The notes: generated by a model from the sequence alone, not told the origin. A stretch of DNA of 45,935 nucleotides from Niallia circulans NBRC 13626 (GCF_001591585.1 NZ_BCVE01000029.1:1-45935), one strand, 5' to 3'; numbered from the stretch's first letter, positions 6,917 through 14,496 are shown. Numbers and translations are program-made.

Positions 6917-7129
6917 TTGCTAGAACATCCACTAATTACACAAATCAATCAACTTGGTTACCCAGCAGAATTGGAAGAAGAAATAGAACATGCTGGATTA
7001 GATTATTACGGTGATGAAATTATTGAAGGGGATTCAGTGGCTGAATATAACGGAGAGACCATTCTGCAAAGTAATTTGCAGAGATACTTGAATGAAGAGT
7101 TTGGTTTTATCTTCAAAACAGCAGAATAA
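6917..7129 (+). CDS. YqaI-like early phage protein
   Basis: 70 residues, TTG start 6 nt after AAAGGAGG. The acidic sequence with GLDYYGDEI, ETILQSNLQRYLNEEFGF and a KTAE end resembles YqaI of the B. subtilis skin element. In skin, yqaI also stands directly before yqaJ and yqaK, as here. Function unknown; presumably an accessory to the recombination pair or regulatory. A GC-rich hairpin follows the stop. Confidence 0.65.
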   Translation: MLEHPLITQINQLGYPAELEEEIEHAGLDYYGDEIIEGDSVAEYNGETILQSNLQRYLNEEFGFIFKTAE

Positions 7130-7153
7130 AAGCCCACTTGGCAGAGTGGGCTT
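7130..7153 (+). terminator. Hairpin after YqaI-like gene
   Basis: AAGCCCACT and AGTGGGCTT form a perfect 9-bp stem with a 6-nt loop just after the stop codon. The tail is TTAAGTAAA, not a clear T run, so it may attenuate rather than fully stop transcription. Confidence 0.5.
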
Positions 7154-7232
7154 AAGTAAAGCACATGTATTAAAACACTTACTTCTATAGTAAACAGATT
7201 CTATTAAAAAATCAATGTTGGAGGAATGTTTA

Positions 7233-8180
7233 ATGGCAATTAATGAAAATGCAATTCCCTCGAAAGAAATGTCTCGGCATGATTGGTTATTAGCAAGAAC
7301 AAAAGGTATAGGCGGAAGTGATGCAGGGATAATCTTAGGACTAAATAAATATCGTACTGCATTTGAATTATGGCTTGAAAAAACTGGACAAGTTGAGCCA
7401 GCTGAAATCAGTAACGAGGCAATTTACTGGGGAAATGAAATGGAAAATGTGGTTGCTAAAGAGTTTGAAAAAAGAACAGAGAAGAAGGTACGTCGCTCCA
7501 ACTATATGTACAGTCATCCAGATTATCCATATATTATGGCTAACTTAGATCGCATGGTTGTTGGAGAATCCGCCATTTTAGAATGTAAAACAGCTTCAGC
7601 ATATCTTGCTAAGGAGTGGGAAGCAGATGAAATTCCAGCAACTTATCTAGTTCAGGTCCAACACTATCTTGGAGTAACTGGAAAAGAAAAAGGATACATT
7701 GCTGTTTTAGTTGGCGGTAACAAGTTCATATGGAAAGAAATAGAGCGTGATGAAGAACTTATCAATATGATTTTTGAAGCAGAAAAGCATTTTTGGGAGT
7801 ACCACGTACAGCAAGGTAATCCACCAGAACTTGATGGTTCGAGTGCAGCTGAACAGTATTTAAAAGAAAAATACGATAAAGCGGAGAAAGATAAAGAAAT
7901 TATTCTTCCAGCAGATTATAGATCTTTACTTGAACAATATGAAAAGATTAAATCAGATGAAAAGCTGGTTAAAACAGCAAAGACTGAAATTGAAAACAAA
8001 ATAAAAGCTGAGTTAAAAGATGCTGAAACAGGTATAGTTGATAGCTACATCGTTTCTTGGAAGAATCAAGTTCAAAACAGAGTGGATACTAAGACACTTA
8101 AAGAGAAGTACCCAGATGTTTATAAGAATGTGTTGAAACCTTCTTCCTTCCGTAAATTCGCAGTGAAGGAGGCTAAATAA
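7233..8180 (+). CDS. yqaJ: YqaJ-family viral recombinase/exonuclease
   Basis: 315 residues from the ATG at 7233, 8 nt after GGAGG; an earlier ATG (7215) overlaps that site. YqaJ proteins are lambda-exonuclease-like PD-(D/E)XK nucleases that resect double-strand ends for a partner annealase. Visible features: GIGGSDAGIILGLNKY (about 25-40), an E in the following helix (NEMENVVAKEF), ANLDRMV carrying the motif-II Asp, and ECKTA for the E-x-K pair. The C-terminus is a charged helix. The stop overlaps the recT start (TAATG), so the exonuclease and annealase are coupled. Confidence 0.92.
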   Translation: MAINENAIPSKEMSRHDWLLARTKGIGGSDAGIILGLNKYRTAFELWLEKTGQVEPAEISNEAIYWGNEMENVVAKEFEKRTEKKVRRSNYMYSHPDYPYIMANLDRMVVGESAILECKTASAYLAKEWEADEIPATYLVQVQHYLGVTGKEKGYIAVLVGGNKFIWKEIERDEELINMIFEAEKHFWEYHVQQGNPPELDGSSAAEQYLKEKYDKAEKDKEIILPADYRSLLEQYEKIKSDEKLVKTAKTEIENKIKAELKDAETGIVDSYIVSWKNQVQNRVDTKTLKEKYPDVYKNVLKPSSFRKFAVKEAK

Positions 8181-9058
8181 TGGCTACTAATCAAGCGCTA
8201 AAGAACCAGTTAGCAAATAAACAAAGTGGAACACCACAGCAAGTATCAGCACAAAATTTAGGGTTGAAATCCTTGCTAAATACACCGACCATGCAAAAGA
8301 AATTTGAACAAGTTCTTTCAAAAAAAGCACCACAGTTTATGGCTTCTATTTTGAACTTATATAACGGAGATCCAGGGCTTCAAGCTGCAGAACCAATGTC
8401 TATTATCTCGAGTGCAATGGTTGCTGCATCATTAGACTTACCAGTGGACAAGAACCTCGGTTATGCATGGATTGTTCCTTTCTACGACTCAAAAAAAGGA
8501 GTGAAAGCAGCACAGTTTCAATTAGGATACAAAGGCTATATCCAATTGGCCCTTAGAACAGGTCAATATAAGAATATTAACGTTAGTCCTATATATGAAG
8601 GTGAGTTAAAGCGTTGGAACAGAATTACGGAGGAAATGGAGCTAGACCTAGACGGAAAGGTTAGTGAGAAAGTAATCGGTTATTGCGGATTTTTTAAACT
8701 AACAAACGGCTTCGAAAAGACAGTCTATTGGACAAGAGATGAAGTAGAAGCTCATCGTATTAAGCACAATAAGATGAAGGATAAGAAGGCTATGAATAAC
8801 GTATGGAAGTCTGATTATGATGCAATGGCCATGAAAACGGTAGTGAGAAATATGCTAAGTAAATGGGGAATTCTTTCTGTTGAAATGCAGAAGGCTGTTT
8901 CAGAAGACGAAAATGAAGAACGTGAATTAAAGGATATAACAGATGAAGTAGAAGAATCAACAATAGATGATAATGCAAACATTATTGATTATGAAATAGA
9001 TAATGAATCAAAAGAAGAAAAGCCTAGTTTTGATCAAGGAAGTATTGATTTTGAATGA
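8180..9058 (+). CDS. recT: RecT-family single-strand annealing protein
   Basis: 292 residues, matching YqaK/RecT. Conserved family stretches include SIISSAMVAASLDLPVDKNLGYAWIVP (residues 74-100), the QFQLGYKGYIQLALRTGQY block (113-131) and MAMKTVVRNMLSKWG. RecT anneals complementary single strands produced by the YqaJ exonuclease, for phage replication and recombination. The C-terminal 50 residues are strongly acidic and variable, usual for the family. Coupled to yqaJ upstream and overlapping the next small gene by ATGA. Confidence 0.95.
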   Translation: MATNQALKNQLANKQSGTPQQVSAQNLGLKSLLNTPTMQKKFEQVLSKKAPQFMASILNLYNGDPGLQAAEPMSIISSAMVAASLDLPVDKNLGYAWIVPFYDSKKGVKAAQFQLGYKGYIQLALRTGQYKNINVSPIYEGELKRWNRITEEMELDLDGKVSEKVIGYCGFFKLTNGFEKTVYWTRDEVEAHRIKHNKMKDKKAMNNVWKSDYDAMAMKTVVRNMLSKWGILSVEMQKAVSEDENEERELKDITDEVEESTIDDNANIIDYEIDNESKEEKPSFDQGSIDFE

Positions 9059-9222
9059 TAGGTAATAAAGTTCCCTATCGTGTGCTCTTGCCAGAAAGAC
9101 TGTTTAAAGAAGCGCAGGATAGGGACCATTTAAAGACACTTGTCCTACTGTATATGCGACATTATCCAGATTATGTTGTGAAATCTGTTAGAGATGGTTT
9201 TGCGATATGTTATAGGAGATAG
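9055..9222 (+). CDS. Small early phage protein, 55 residues
   Basis: ATG at 9055 overlaps the recT stop (ATGA). The product (MIGNKVPYRVLLPERLFKEA... PDYVVKSVRDGFAICYRR) resembles small hypothetical proteins found after recT in Bacillus phages and is well formed as a mixed alpha/beta mini-domain. No known function. A GGAAG site about 12 nt upstream is weak, so translation probably depends on coupling to recT. Confidence 0.6.
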   Translation: MIGNKVPYRVLLPERLFKEAQDRDHLKTLVLLYMRHYPDYVVKSVRDGFAICYRR

Positions 9223-9237
9223 GAGGGGTTAAACAGC

Positions 9238-9696
9238 ATGAACGGTCATTACAGAAAACAATTTCATGAATGGGCTACTAAGTTATCATTGAATGAAGTC
9301 CTTGAAGCATGCGAAATATGTGAGAAAGGTATTGAATGTGTATACTGCGATACCAATATAGATGTTTACTGCGTTTATTGGAAAAAACAAACTGATTATT
9401 ACTGTATAAATTGTTTAAAAGAATTTCTAAATAATGAATTATCTCATGTTTCCACAGGTTTATTAAGAAAAAGGTTTTTAATATTCTCTCGAGATAATTT
9501 CAGGTGTGTATACTGTGGTCGAAATCCTAGAGAACATGATACCACTCTGGAAATTGAACATATTGTACCTAGGGCTAAAGGTGGTTCTGATGGAATAGCT
9601 AATTTGGTAACTGCTTGTAAAGAATGTAATGCGGGCAAGGGTGATTACTTACTAAATAAAAGACAGAAAGAAATAATACTGAATAAACGGGTGTGA
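9238..9696 (+). CDS. HNH endonuclease with extra N-terminal cysteine pairs
   Basis: 152 residues after an AGGAGGGG site. Residues 84-135 are an HNH domain: RDNFRCVYCG (C90, C93), LEIEHIVPRAKGG (catalytic H108), N122, and CKECNAGKG (C127, C130) completing the zinc site. The N-terminal 65 residues carry further Cys pairs (CEICEKGIECVYC and CINC), suggesting a second zinc module. It sits between recT and the replication initiator, far from the terminase, so a packaging role is less likely than a mobile or recombination-associated nuclease. Confidence 0.85.
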   Translation: MNGHYRKQFHEWATKLSLNEVLEACEICEKGIECVYCDTNIDVYCVYWKKQTDYYCINCLKEFLNNELSHVSTGLLRKRFLIFSRDNFRCVYCGRNPREHDTTLEIEHIVPRAKGGSDGIANLVTACKECNAGKGDYLLNKRQKEIILNKRV

Positions 9697-9700
9697 TCAC

Positions 9701-10546
9701 GTGAACTATCTTAAAGAGTTGAAGGCTTTTAGGGATTGGTTGCTACTGAACGATCTTAACACAAGTGCAATTGCTTTATGGCATACATTAATGACCATAA
9801 ACAATATGACTGGATGGAAAGAACGATTCAATGCTCCCAATTCAACAGTAGAGAAGCTAACTGGACTTTCAAAACAAGGTCTAGTAGACGCTCGAAAAAA
9901 GCTTATCGAAAATAATCTGATTGAATATGAGAAAGGTAAAAAAGGAAAAGCTCCTATTTATCAAATGAAATCATTATTGGTCAACTCATTTGACCTATAT
10001 TATTACCAATCAGATGACCAATACACCGACCAATCAATATATCAATCTCCTAATCAGGACTTGACTATACCTAAACAGATACTTAAACCTATACAAAACA
10101 AAAACGAAACAAATACAGCTGCTGTTACTAAGCGTTCAAATTATTTTGATGAATACATGATCTGCTTTAGTGGACAACCTTCTCCAATACAGATTCAGGA
10201 GATAAATAGCTTTATAGACAAAGATGGTCTACAAGAAGAGGTAATTTGCTTAGCATTCCGTAAAGCTTCAGAGAATGGCGCCAAGTATCCTTATGCCAGG
10301 TCTATCTTAAACAGCTGGTCTAAAAAAGGAATACGAACTGCTGAGGATGTCCAAAAAGAGCAAGAACAATTTGAGGCTAATCGTCAGCAACAAGCTAGCC
10401 AAAGGAAAGGCTTTGCTCCTATACGAAAAGAAAAAATACCAGAGTATTGGGACAGTGGAAATTCTCACGAAGAGCAGCAAATGGATTCTGACGAATTAGA
10501 AAAACGAAGAATTGCACTACAAGAACGTATAAGAGCATTGAAGTGA
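9701..10546 (+). CDS. DnaD-like phage replication initiator
   Basis: 281 residues, GTG start. Residues 1-95 form a winged-helix domain (FRDWLLLNDLNTSAIALWHTLM, then STVEKLTGLSKQGLVDARKKL). A polar Gln/Asp/Tyr linker covers 105-145, and residues 145-225 resemble the DnaD C-terminal domain (YFDEYMICFSGQPSPIQIQEIN..., YPYARSILNSWSKKGI). Such proteins bind the phage origin and recruit the helicase. The linker DNA contains iteron-like repeats. No DnaC-type helicase-loader gene follows, so the host loader or an unrecognised protein must serve. Confidence 0.85.
   Translation: MNYLKELKAFRDWLLLNDLNTSAIALWHTLMTINNMTGWKERFNAPNSTVEKLTGLSKQGLVDARKKLIENNLIEYEKGKKGKAPIYQMKSLLVNSFDLYYYQSDDQYTDQSIYQSPNQDLTIPKQILKPIQNKNETNTAAVTKRSNYFDEYMICFSGQPSPIQIQEINSFIDKDGLQEEVICLAFRKASENGAKYPYARSILNSWSKKGIRTAEDVQKEQEQFEANRQQQASQRKGFAPIRKEKIPEYWDSGNSHEEQQMDSDELEKRRIALQERIRALK
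9976..10046 (+). repeat. Iteron-like repeats in initiator gene; candidate phage origin
   Basis: ACCAAT recurs at exactly 12-bp steps (10005, 10017, 10029, with ATCAAT at 10041). An inverted ATTGGT lies at 9976, and GGTCAA/TTGACC flank a 5-bp spacer at 9979-9995. Initiator genes of many phages carry their origin repeats inside the linker region. A 12-bp period is also four codons, so a tetrapeptide repeat in the protein is the alternative. Confidence 0.45.
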
Positions 10547-10565
10547 GCCTGAAAGGAGCACCTAT

Positions 10566-11069
10566 ATGGCAAGAAATAAGTATGGCAATAAAAAGACAGT
10601 GGTAGATAATATCACCTTTGACAGCCAAGCCGAAGCTACATATTACTTGCAGCTCAAATGGCTATTACAAGCAAAACAAATCAAGTCTTTTAAATGCCAA
10701 CCTAGATTCCTTCTTCAAGAAGCATATACCAAACCAGATGGAACGAAAGTCCGAAAGATTGAATATGTAGCAGATTTTGAGATTCATAACTTGGATGGAT
10801 CCGTGGAAGTAATCGACATCAAAGGAGCAGAAACAAAAGAGTTTTTGCTTAAGAAAAAGATTTATGAATACAAGTTCGATATTCCACTAAAGGTACTGGC
10901 TTATGAGGAATCATTGGGCTTTATTGAGCTAGATAAACTAAAAAAACTAAGAAAGGGTGCTGTTAGTGGCAAGAAGAGTCGTAGTAACAAAAGCAGTCAG
11001 TCTCGATTGCGAAGTATTACAAGTCCTAACAGTATACGAGGAAGGATTAGGCAAACAAGAAGTACGTAA
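10566..11069 (+). CDS. DUF1064 nuclease-like protein
   Basis: 167 residues after GAAAGGAG. The start NKYGNKKTVVDNITFDSQAEATYY and the later EYVADFEI / VEVIDIKGAETKEF segments match DUF1064, a family with a PD-(D/E)XK-type core (E24, D73 region, D-x-K) thought to act as a phage endonuclease or junction resolvase. Homologous sequence ends near residue 133 (LKKLRKG). The last 35 residues are Ser/Arg-rich and coincide with an overlapping gene in another frame, so the tail may simply be a by-product of that overlap. Confidence 0.8.
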   Translation: MARNKYGNKKTVVDNITFDSQAEATYYLQLKWLLQAKQIKSFKCQPRFLLQEAYTKPDGTKVRKIEYVADFEIHNLDGSVEVIDIKGAETKEFLLKKKIYEYKFDIPLKVLAYEESLGFIELDKLKKLRKGAVSGKKSRSNKSSQSRLRSITSPNSIRGRIRQTRST

Positions 11070-11136
11070 GGAAAATCCGTATAGCAAGCAACATGGGGTG
11101 CTATACCCAAGAGGTAAAAGATATGAATACAAGTGA
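10966..11136 (+). CDS. Small overlapping early protein, 56 residues
   Basis: A GTG at 10966, 7 nt after AGAAAGGGTG, opens a 56-codon frame (ARRVVVTKAVSLDCEVLQVL... ending PRGKRYEYK). The sequence is a plausible strand-rich basic protein with better amino-acid character than the alternative frame. It overlaps the DUF1064 gene by 104 nt and the next gene by 14 nt. Family unknown. Confidence 0.55.
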   Translation: MARRVVVTKAVSLDCEVLQVLTVYEEGLGKQEVRKENPYSKQHGVLYPRGKRYEYK

Positions 11137-11680
11137 AATGATCCAAGGAATATGCGTGGATACTGCCAATACAACAGTACTAATAGAGGGCCAAACATAC
11201 TTTTTATTTCCTAATGGTCCTAACTACTTTTATGTATCGGTATTCCCAGATAGTAAAGCGCATAAGGGGTGTTACCAATCAAGGTATTTTCAAATCATAA
11301 AAAAGATTAAAGAAGAATGGCCAGCAGAACCGAAAGGACCATGTTTGGTAAGTGATTATGACAAAGAGAAGGTCTATAAAGCACAGCTGGTATGGAGGAA
11401 GCCAGGATATAGAGGAACGGAGCTAAAAGAGTATTTTATTCGTTTGAAAGTGGAGTATCCAGAACAGAAATTAAAGATTAGTTTGGTGGATAGCTGCTAC
11501 TTCTATGATCAATACGAAAACGGACAATTCGAAGGTTTTAGAGGATGTTTTCCACTCCATTGGTTTGGAGAAATGGAGGAAGTACTAGACACTTATAACC
11601 AAGAGTTTAGTGAGAAGGAGCAAATAGTTGTCACAGAACCAGTTATAAATGGATATGAACAGTTATCCCTATTTGATTAA
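11123..11680 (+). CDS. Unknown early protein ending in a sliding-clamp-binding motif
   Basis: 185 residues from the ATG at 11123, 5-6 nt after AGAGGTAAAA; the upstream ATG at 11093 lacks a ribosome site and lies inside the overlapping gene. No family recognised. The body is mixed alpha/beta with many aromatic residues (YFLFPNGPNYFYVSVFP, CFPLHWFGEM). The last residues are EQLSLFD: QLSLF is the consensus bacterial beta-clamp binding pentapeptide (QL[S/D]LF), placed at the flexible terminus where it works in known clamp partners. A replication or repair accessory role is inferred from this and from the position next to replication genes. Confidence 0.7.
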   Translation: MNTSEMIQGICVDTANTTVLIEGQTYFLFPNGPNYFYVSVFPDSKAHKGCYQSRYFQIIKKIKEEWPAEPKGPCLVSDYDKEKVYKAQLVWRKPGYRGTELKEYFIRLKVEYPEQKLKISLVDSCYFYDQYENGQFEGFRGCFPLHWFGEMEEVLDTYNQEFSEKEQIVVTEPVINGYEQLSLFD

Positions 11681-11702
11681 AAGAAGAGGGATTAATAGAA
11701 TA

Positions 11703-11770
11703 AGAGACTTTAAAAGTCTCTCAAAGATAGAACAGGTGTTCGGATAATACCTATTATACATCTTTGAGAG
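11703..11770 (+). promoter_or_regulatory. Mutually exclusive hairpins before the methylase gene
   Basis: AGAGACTT/AAGTCTCT (11703-11721) can form one hairpin. CTCTCAAAGAT (11718-11728) can instead pair perfectly with ATCTTTGAGAG (11760-11770), which covers the first part of the GAGAGGAG ribosome site. The two share CTCT and exclude each other, the layout of an RNA switch or attenuator controlling methylase translation. Confidence 0.5.
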
Positions 11771-11781
11771 GAGAAAAGAAA

Positions 11782-12555
11782 ATGAGTTTAAAAGAAAACA
11801 CTATTTATCAAATGGATTGCTTAGAAGGAATGAAGTCTATTCCTGATAATTCAATCGATCTTATTCTATGTGATCTTCCTTACGGAACGACACAATGTAA
11901 TTGGGATAGCATTATTCCGTTTGAACCACTTTGGGAACAATACAAAAGGGTTATTAAAGAAAATGGTGCTATTGTTCTTACGGCGAGTCAACCGTTTACT
12001 ACGGCATTAATTGCATCAAATATGAAGTGGTTTCGATACGAATGGATTTGGAAGAAAGGTAATCATATAACAGGATTTCCAAATGCAAACCGAATGCCAT
12101 TGAAAAATCATGAAAATGTATGTGTATTTTATAAAAAATTACCAACGTATCATCCGCAGGGCTTAATACCAATACAGGCTAAGAAAGTGAAAAAAAGTCC
12201 TAAAATGAAAGTTCTAGGCGAACGAAATGCAACATTAACAAAATCACATTATGTAAGATACAAAAACTTTCCTAAGAGCGTTTTGGATTTTCCAAGAGAT
12301 AGTAAAACCTTTCATCCCACTCAAAAACCTTTGTCGCTTTTTGAGTACATCGTTAAAACATACACAGATGAAGGGGAAATAGTTTTGGATAATTGTATGG
12401 GCGGATTTACAACGGCGGTAGCTTGTGACAATACAAATAGAAGATGGATAGGGTTTGAATTACAGAAAGAATATTGCGAGGTTGGGTTAGAACGCATCAA
12501 TGAAAATAGAAAAAATCTGGGATTACCTATGGTAAAGATAGAAACACATATTTAA
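11782..12555 (+). CDS. Beta-class DNA methyltransferase (N6-A or N4-C)
   Basis: 257 residues from the ATG at 11782, 8 nt after AGGAG. Catalytic motif IV is DLPYG (31-35) and comes before the AdoMet-binding motif I (EIVLDNCMGGFTTAVAC, 199-215), the permuted order of beta-class enzymes. HPTQKPLSLFEYIV (178-191) is the usual motif X region. Motif I reads MGGFTTA where relatives usually have MGSGTTA, an unusual change at the cofactor loop. No cognate restriction enzyme is adjacent, so it is probably an orphan methylase protecting phage DNA from host restriction. An inverted-repeat leader may control its translation. Confidence 0.9.
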   Translation: MSLKENTIYQMDCLEGMKSIPDNSIDLILCDLPYGTTQCNWDSIIPFEPLWEQYKRVIKENGAIVLTASQPFTTALIASNMKWFRYEWIWKKGNHITGFPNANRMPLKNHENVCVFYKKLPTYHPQGLIPIQAKKVKKSPKMKVLGERNATLTKSHYVRYKNFPKSVLDFPRDSKTFHPTQKPLSLFEYIVKTYTDEGEIVLDNCMGGFTTAVACDNTNRRWIGFELQKEYCEVGLERINENRKNLGLPMVKIETHI

Positions 12556-12563
12556 TGATGGAG

Positions 12564-12597
12564 GCATATCAAGTGATTTTACCACTTGATATGCTTT
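12564..12597 (+). terminator. Terminator after methylase
   Basis: GCATATCAAGTG and CACTTGATATGC form a perfect 12-bp stem with a 7-nt loop 8 bp after the stop, followed by TTTGG. Separates the early operon from the reverse-strand VOC gene. Confidence 0.65.
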
Positions 12598-12653
12598 GGA
12601 AAATACAGAGGATAAAGAAATAATATGAAATTCTAATATGATAAGCAGTTTAT

Positions 12654-13055
12654 TTATTGCCCAGGATGCAAAACATTTGTTGCACCAAGTAAATTTCCGT
12701 CAGGATCTTGAAAACTAAAACCTCCATAGCCGTGGTTGGGATCAATATTTAATGTACCGACAAGTACGTCTTGCTCTTTAAGCCAACTATGAAACTCGGC
12801 TAATGAAGGAGTGAAGAAGTCGATTATGCTATGTACGTTTTCTGTAATTGTATTTTTGAATGATAGTTTGTTTAATTCTTCTGTTTCGACCAAGTAGATT
12901 GTTGGTACGCCTTTAGATTCAAATGTAAGCATAGCAGTAACACTATCTTGATAATGAACTTTTAAGTCAAAGATAGCTAAATACCAATCTAGTGATTTTT
13001 TTAGATTCGAAACCGGAATTTCCAAGGTTGCAACATGTGGTGTGAATTTACCCAT
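12654..13055 (-). CDS. VOC (glyoxalase/bleomycin-resistance fold) protein 1
   Basis: 133 residues. The N-terminal HVATLEIPVSNLKKSLDWYLAIFDLKV and C-terminal GYGGFSFQDPDGNLLGATN are the two signature halves of a vicinal-oxygen-chelate domain. H7 and acidic residues in the later strands could serve as metal ligands. Substrate cannot be told. Its start has a strong AGGAGGTC site. It runs against the surrounding phage genes, between a methylase and a D12 methylase, as separately expressed cargo. A second, divergent VOC gene lies 2 kb away on the same strand. Confidence 0.88.
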   Translation of the reverse strand: MGKFTPHVATLEIPVSNLKKSLDWYLAIFDLKVHYQDSVTAMLTFESKGVPTIYLVETEELNKLSFKNTITENVHSIIDFFTPSLAEFHSWLKEQDVLVGTLNIDPNHGYGGFSFQDPDGNLLGATNVLHPGQ

Positions 13056-13268
13056 TATAAGACCTCCTAAAATTAATCGTTATTTAATTATTAGCTAAAG
13101 AGATAAAATTTCCTTTATTTTATTCAAATAATATAAGAATTATTAAGTTTACTAGGTTCATTACGGATCACCATCACTAGTAGCAATGAGAGGAATAAAA
13201 GAATCTAGTTATACAAAATGTGAATTTGAAGAAGTTTAGTAATTTATGTGGGTTAGAAAGGAGTAAAA

Positions 13269-14075
13269 ATGGTGATACCAAGAATTTTACATTATCCAGG
13301 TTCGAAATGGAGTATGGCCAGCTGGATAATTAGCCATATGCCTGAACATAAGACATACTTGGAACCTTTCTTTGGATCCGGAGCAGTGTTTTTTAATAAA
13401 CCAAAATCAAGTATTGAAACAATAAATGATATGGATAGCAGTGTGGTTAATCTTTTTAAAGTCATAAGAGATAATCCGGAAAAGTTAGCCAAACTTATTG
13501 AATGGACACCTTTTTCAAGAGAAGAATATTATTCCTCCTATGAATTTGAGACAGGAAATGAACTCGAAGATGCAAGAAGATTCCTAGTTAGGTGCTGGCA
13601 AGCGATAGGAGCTAAAACAAGTGATAGAACAGGATGGAGAAGTCTTATTTCTTCAAATGGTCCAGATGTAGCAAAAGAATGGAGTAAACTTCCTGAAAAA
13701 ATAATAATAGTTGCTAAACGTTTAAAGGAAGCACAAATTGAGCATCAACCAGCTGTAAAGTTGCTTGAAAGGTATCAGAGAAAAGAAGTTCTCATTTATG
13801 CAGATCCTCCTTATATATTGGAAACTCGAACTAAAAGACACTATAAACACGAAATGACAATAGAAGATCATATTGAGTTGTTAGATATATTAGACCAACA
13901 TCCTGGTCCAGTTATTCTTTCGGGATATGCACATCAGGTTTATGATGAACGCTTAATTCATTGGCGAAGAGTAACTATGAAAGTATCTGCCGAAGCAGGA
14001 GCAAAAAGACAAGAAGTTTTATGGATAAATCCGATTGCAGCAGTACAAGGAAGTTTTCAAGAATCGTTATTTTAG
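13269..14075 (+). CDS. D12-class N6-adenine DNA methyltransferase
   Basis: 268 residues, AAAGGAG before the ATG. The N-terminal LHYPGSKWSMASWI and LEPFFGSGAVFF (motif I, 31-42) bind AdoMet. YADPPY near 178-182 is catalytic motif IV. This is the Dam/DpnM alpha-class order. It methylates adenine in a short DNA site (sequence not deducible). It is the second, unrelated methylase in 1.5 kb. A 213-bp gap precedes it, holding no confident gene, only a 17-codon ATG frame without ribosome site. It probably helps the phage escape host restriction. Confidence 0.92.
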   Translation: MVIPRILHYPGSKWSMASWIISHMPEHKTYLEPFFGSGAVFFNKPKSSIETINDMDSSVVNLFKVIRDNPEKLAKLIEWTPFSREEYYSSYEFETGNELEDARRFLVRCWQAIGAKTSDRTGWRSLISSNGPDVAKEWSKLPEKIIIVAKRLKEAQIEHQPAVKLLERYQRKEVLIYADPPYILETRTKRHYKHEMTIEDHIELLDILDQHPGPVILSGYAHQVYDERLIHWRRVTMKVSAEAGAKRQEVLWINPIAAVQGSFQESLF

Positions 14076-14087
14076 GAGTGATCCTTT

Positions 14088-14450
14088 ATGAGCATAACAA
14101 GCCTGTTAGATATGACAGTATGCTTGATGTGCAATGGACATGGGATGATTGGGAATAAGGTTTGTCAGAATTGTAAGGGTACTGGCGAACCACCTTTAAA
14201 ATTTAAGCGTAAGAGACCTAAGAAAGAGGGTGTCATATTGATAGGAAAAAAGATTAAAGCAATAAAAATAATGAACGTTAGAGATATAGAAGACGAATCA
14301 ATTCCACCGACAATTATAAAACCAAATGACATTGGCGTTATTAAAGGAGTAGACGATTATCCTAACGGAAAAGCATATGAAGTGAAAATTAATGGAGAAG
14401 ATATTTTTATTTACGGGATTTCCAATAGATATTGGGAGATCATTGACTAA
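14088..14450 (+). CDS. DnaJ-type zinc-finger protein with beta-rich C-terminus
   Basis: 120 residues, AGGAGTGAT site. Residues 12-33 carry two CxxCxGxG units (CLMCNGHG and CQNCKGTG), the DnaJ/TRAP-like zinc-binding repeat. After a Lys/Arg linker, residues 50-120 are strand-rich (GKKIKAIKIMNV, PNDIGVIKGVDDYPNGKAYEVKI) and resemble a small SH3-like barrel. A TTG at the junction has its own GAGGGTG site, so a second product of about 70 residues is possible. Function unknown. Confidence 0.65.
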   Translation: MSITSLLDMTVCLMCNGHGMIGNKVCQNCKGTGEPPLKFKRKRPKKEGVILIGKKIKAIKIMNVRDIEDESIPPTIIKPNDIGVIKGVDDYPNGKAYEVKINGEDIFIYGISNRYWEIID

Positions 14451-14461
14451 TCTTTTTAATT

Positions 14462-14484
14462 CGAAACTTGTCCGCAGAAAGGAA
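14462..14484 (+). repeat. Direct repeat A (copy B at 15461-15483)
   Basis: CGAAACTTGTCCGCAG followed by AAAGGAA is repeated 999 bp later with one change in 23 (G to A). Copy B forms the leader and ribosome site of the 15491 gene. Here the copy is followed by no gene in the same direction. The interval between the copies holds three cargo genes. Confidence 0.7.
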
Positions 14485-14496
14485 CAGGACTATATA

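Noticed and set aside
12240-12260. Extra operator copy (TCACATTATGT) in the methylase gene
   Set aside because: Matches only one half of the 15-mer and lies in coding sequence away from promoters. Likely chance.
13183-13236. 17-codon ATG frame before the D12 methylase
   Set aside because: No ribosome site and no recognisable features.
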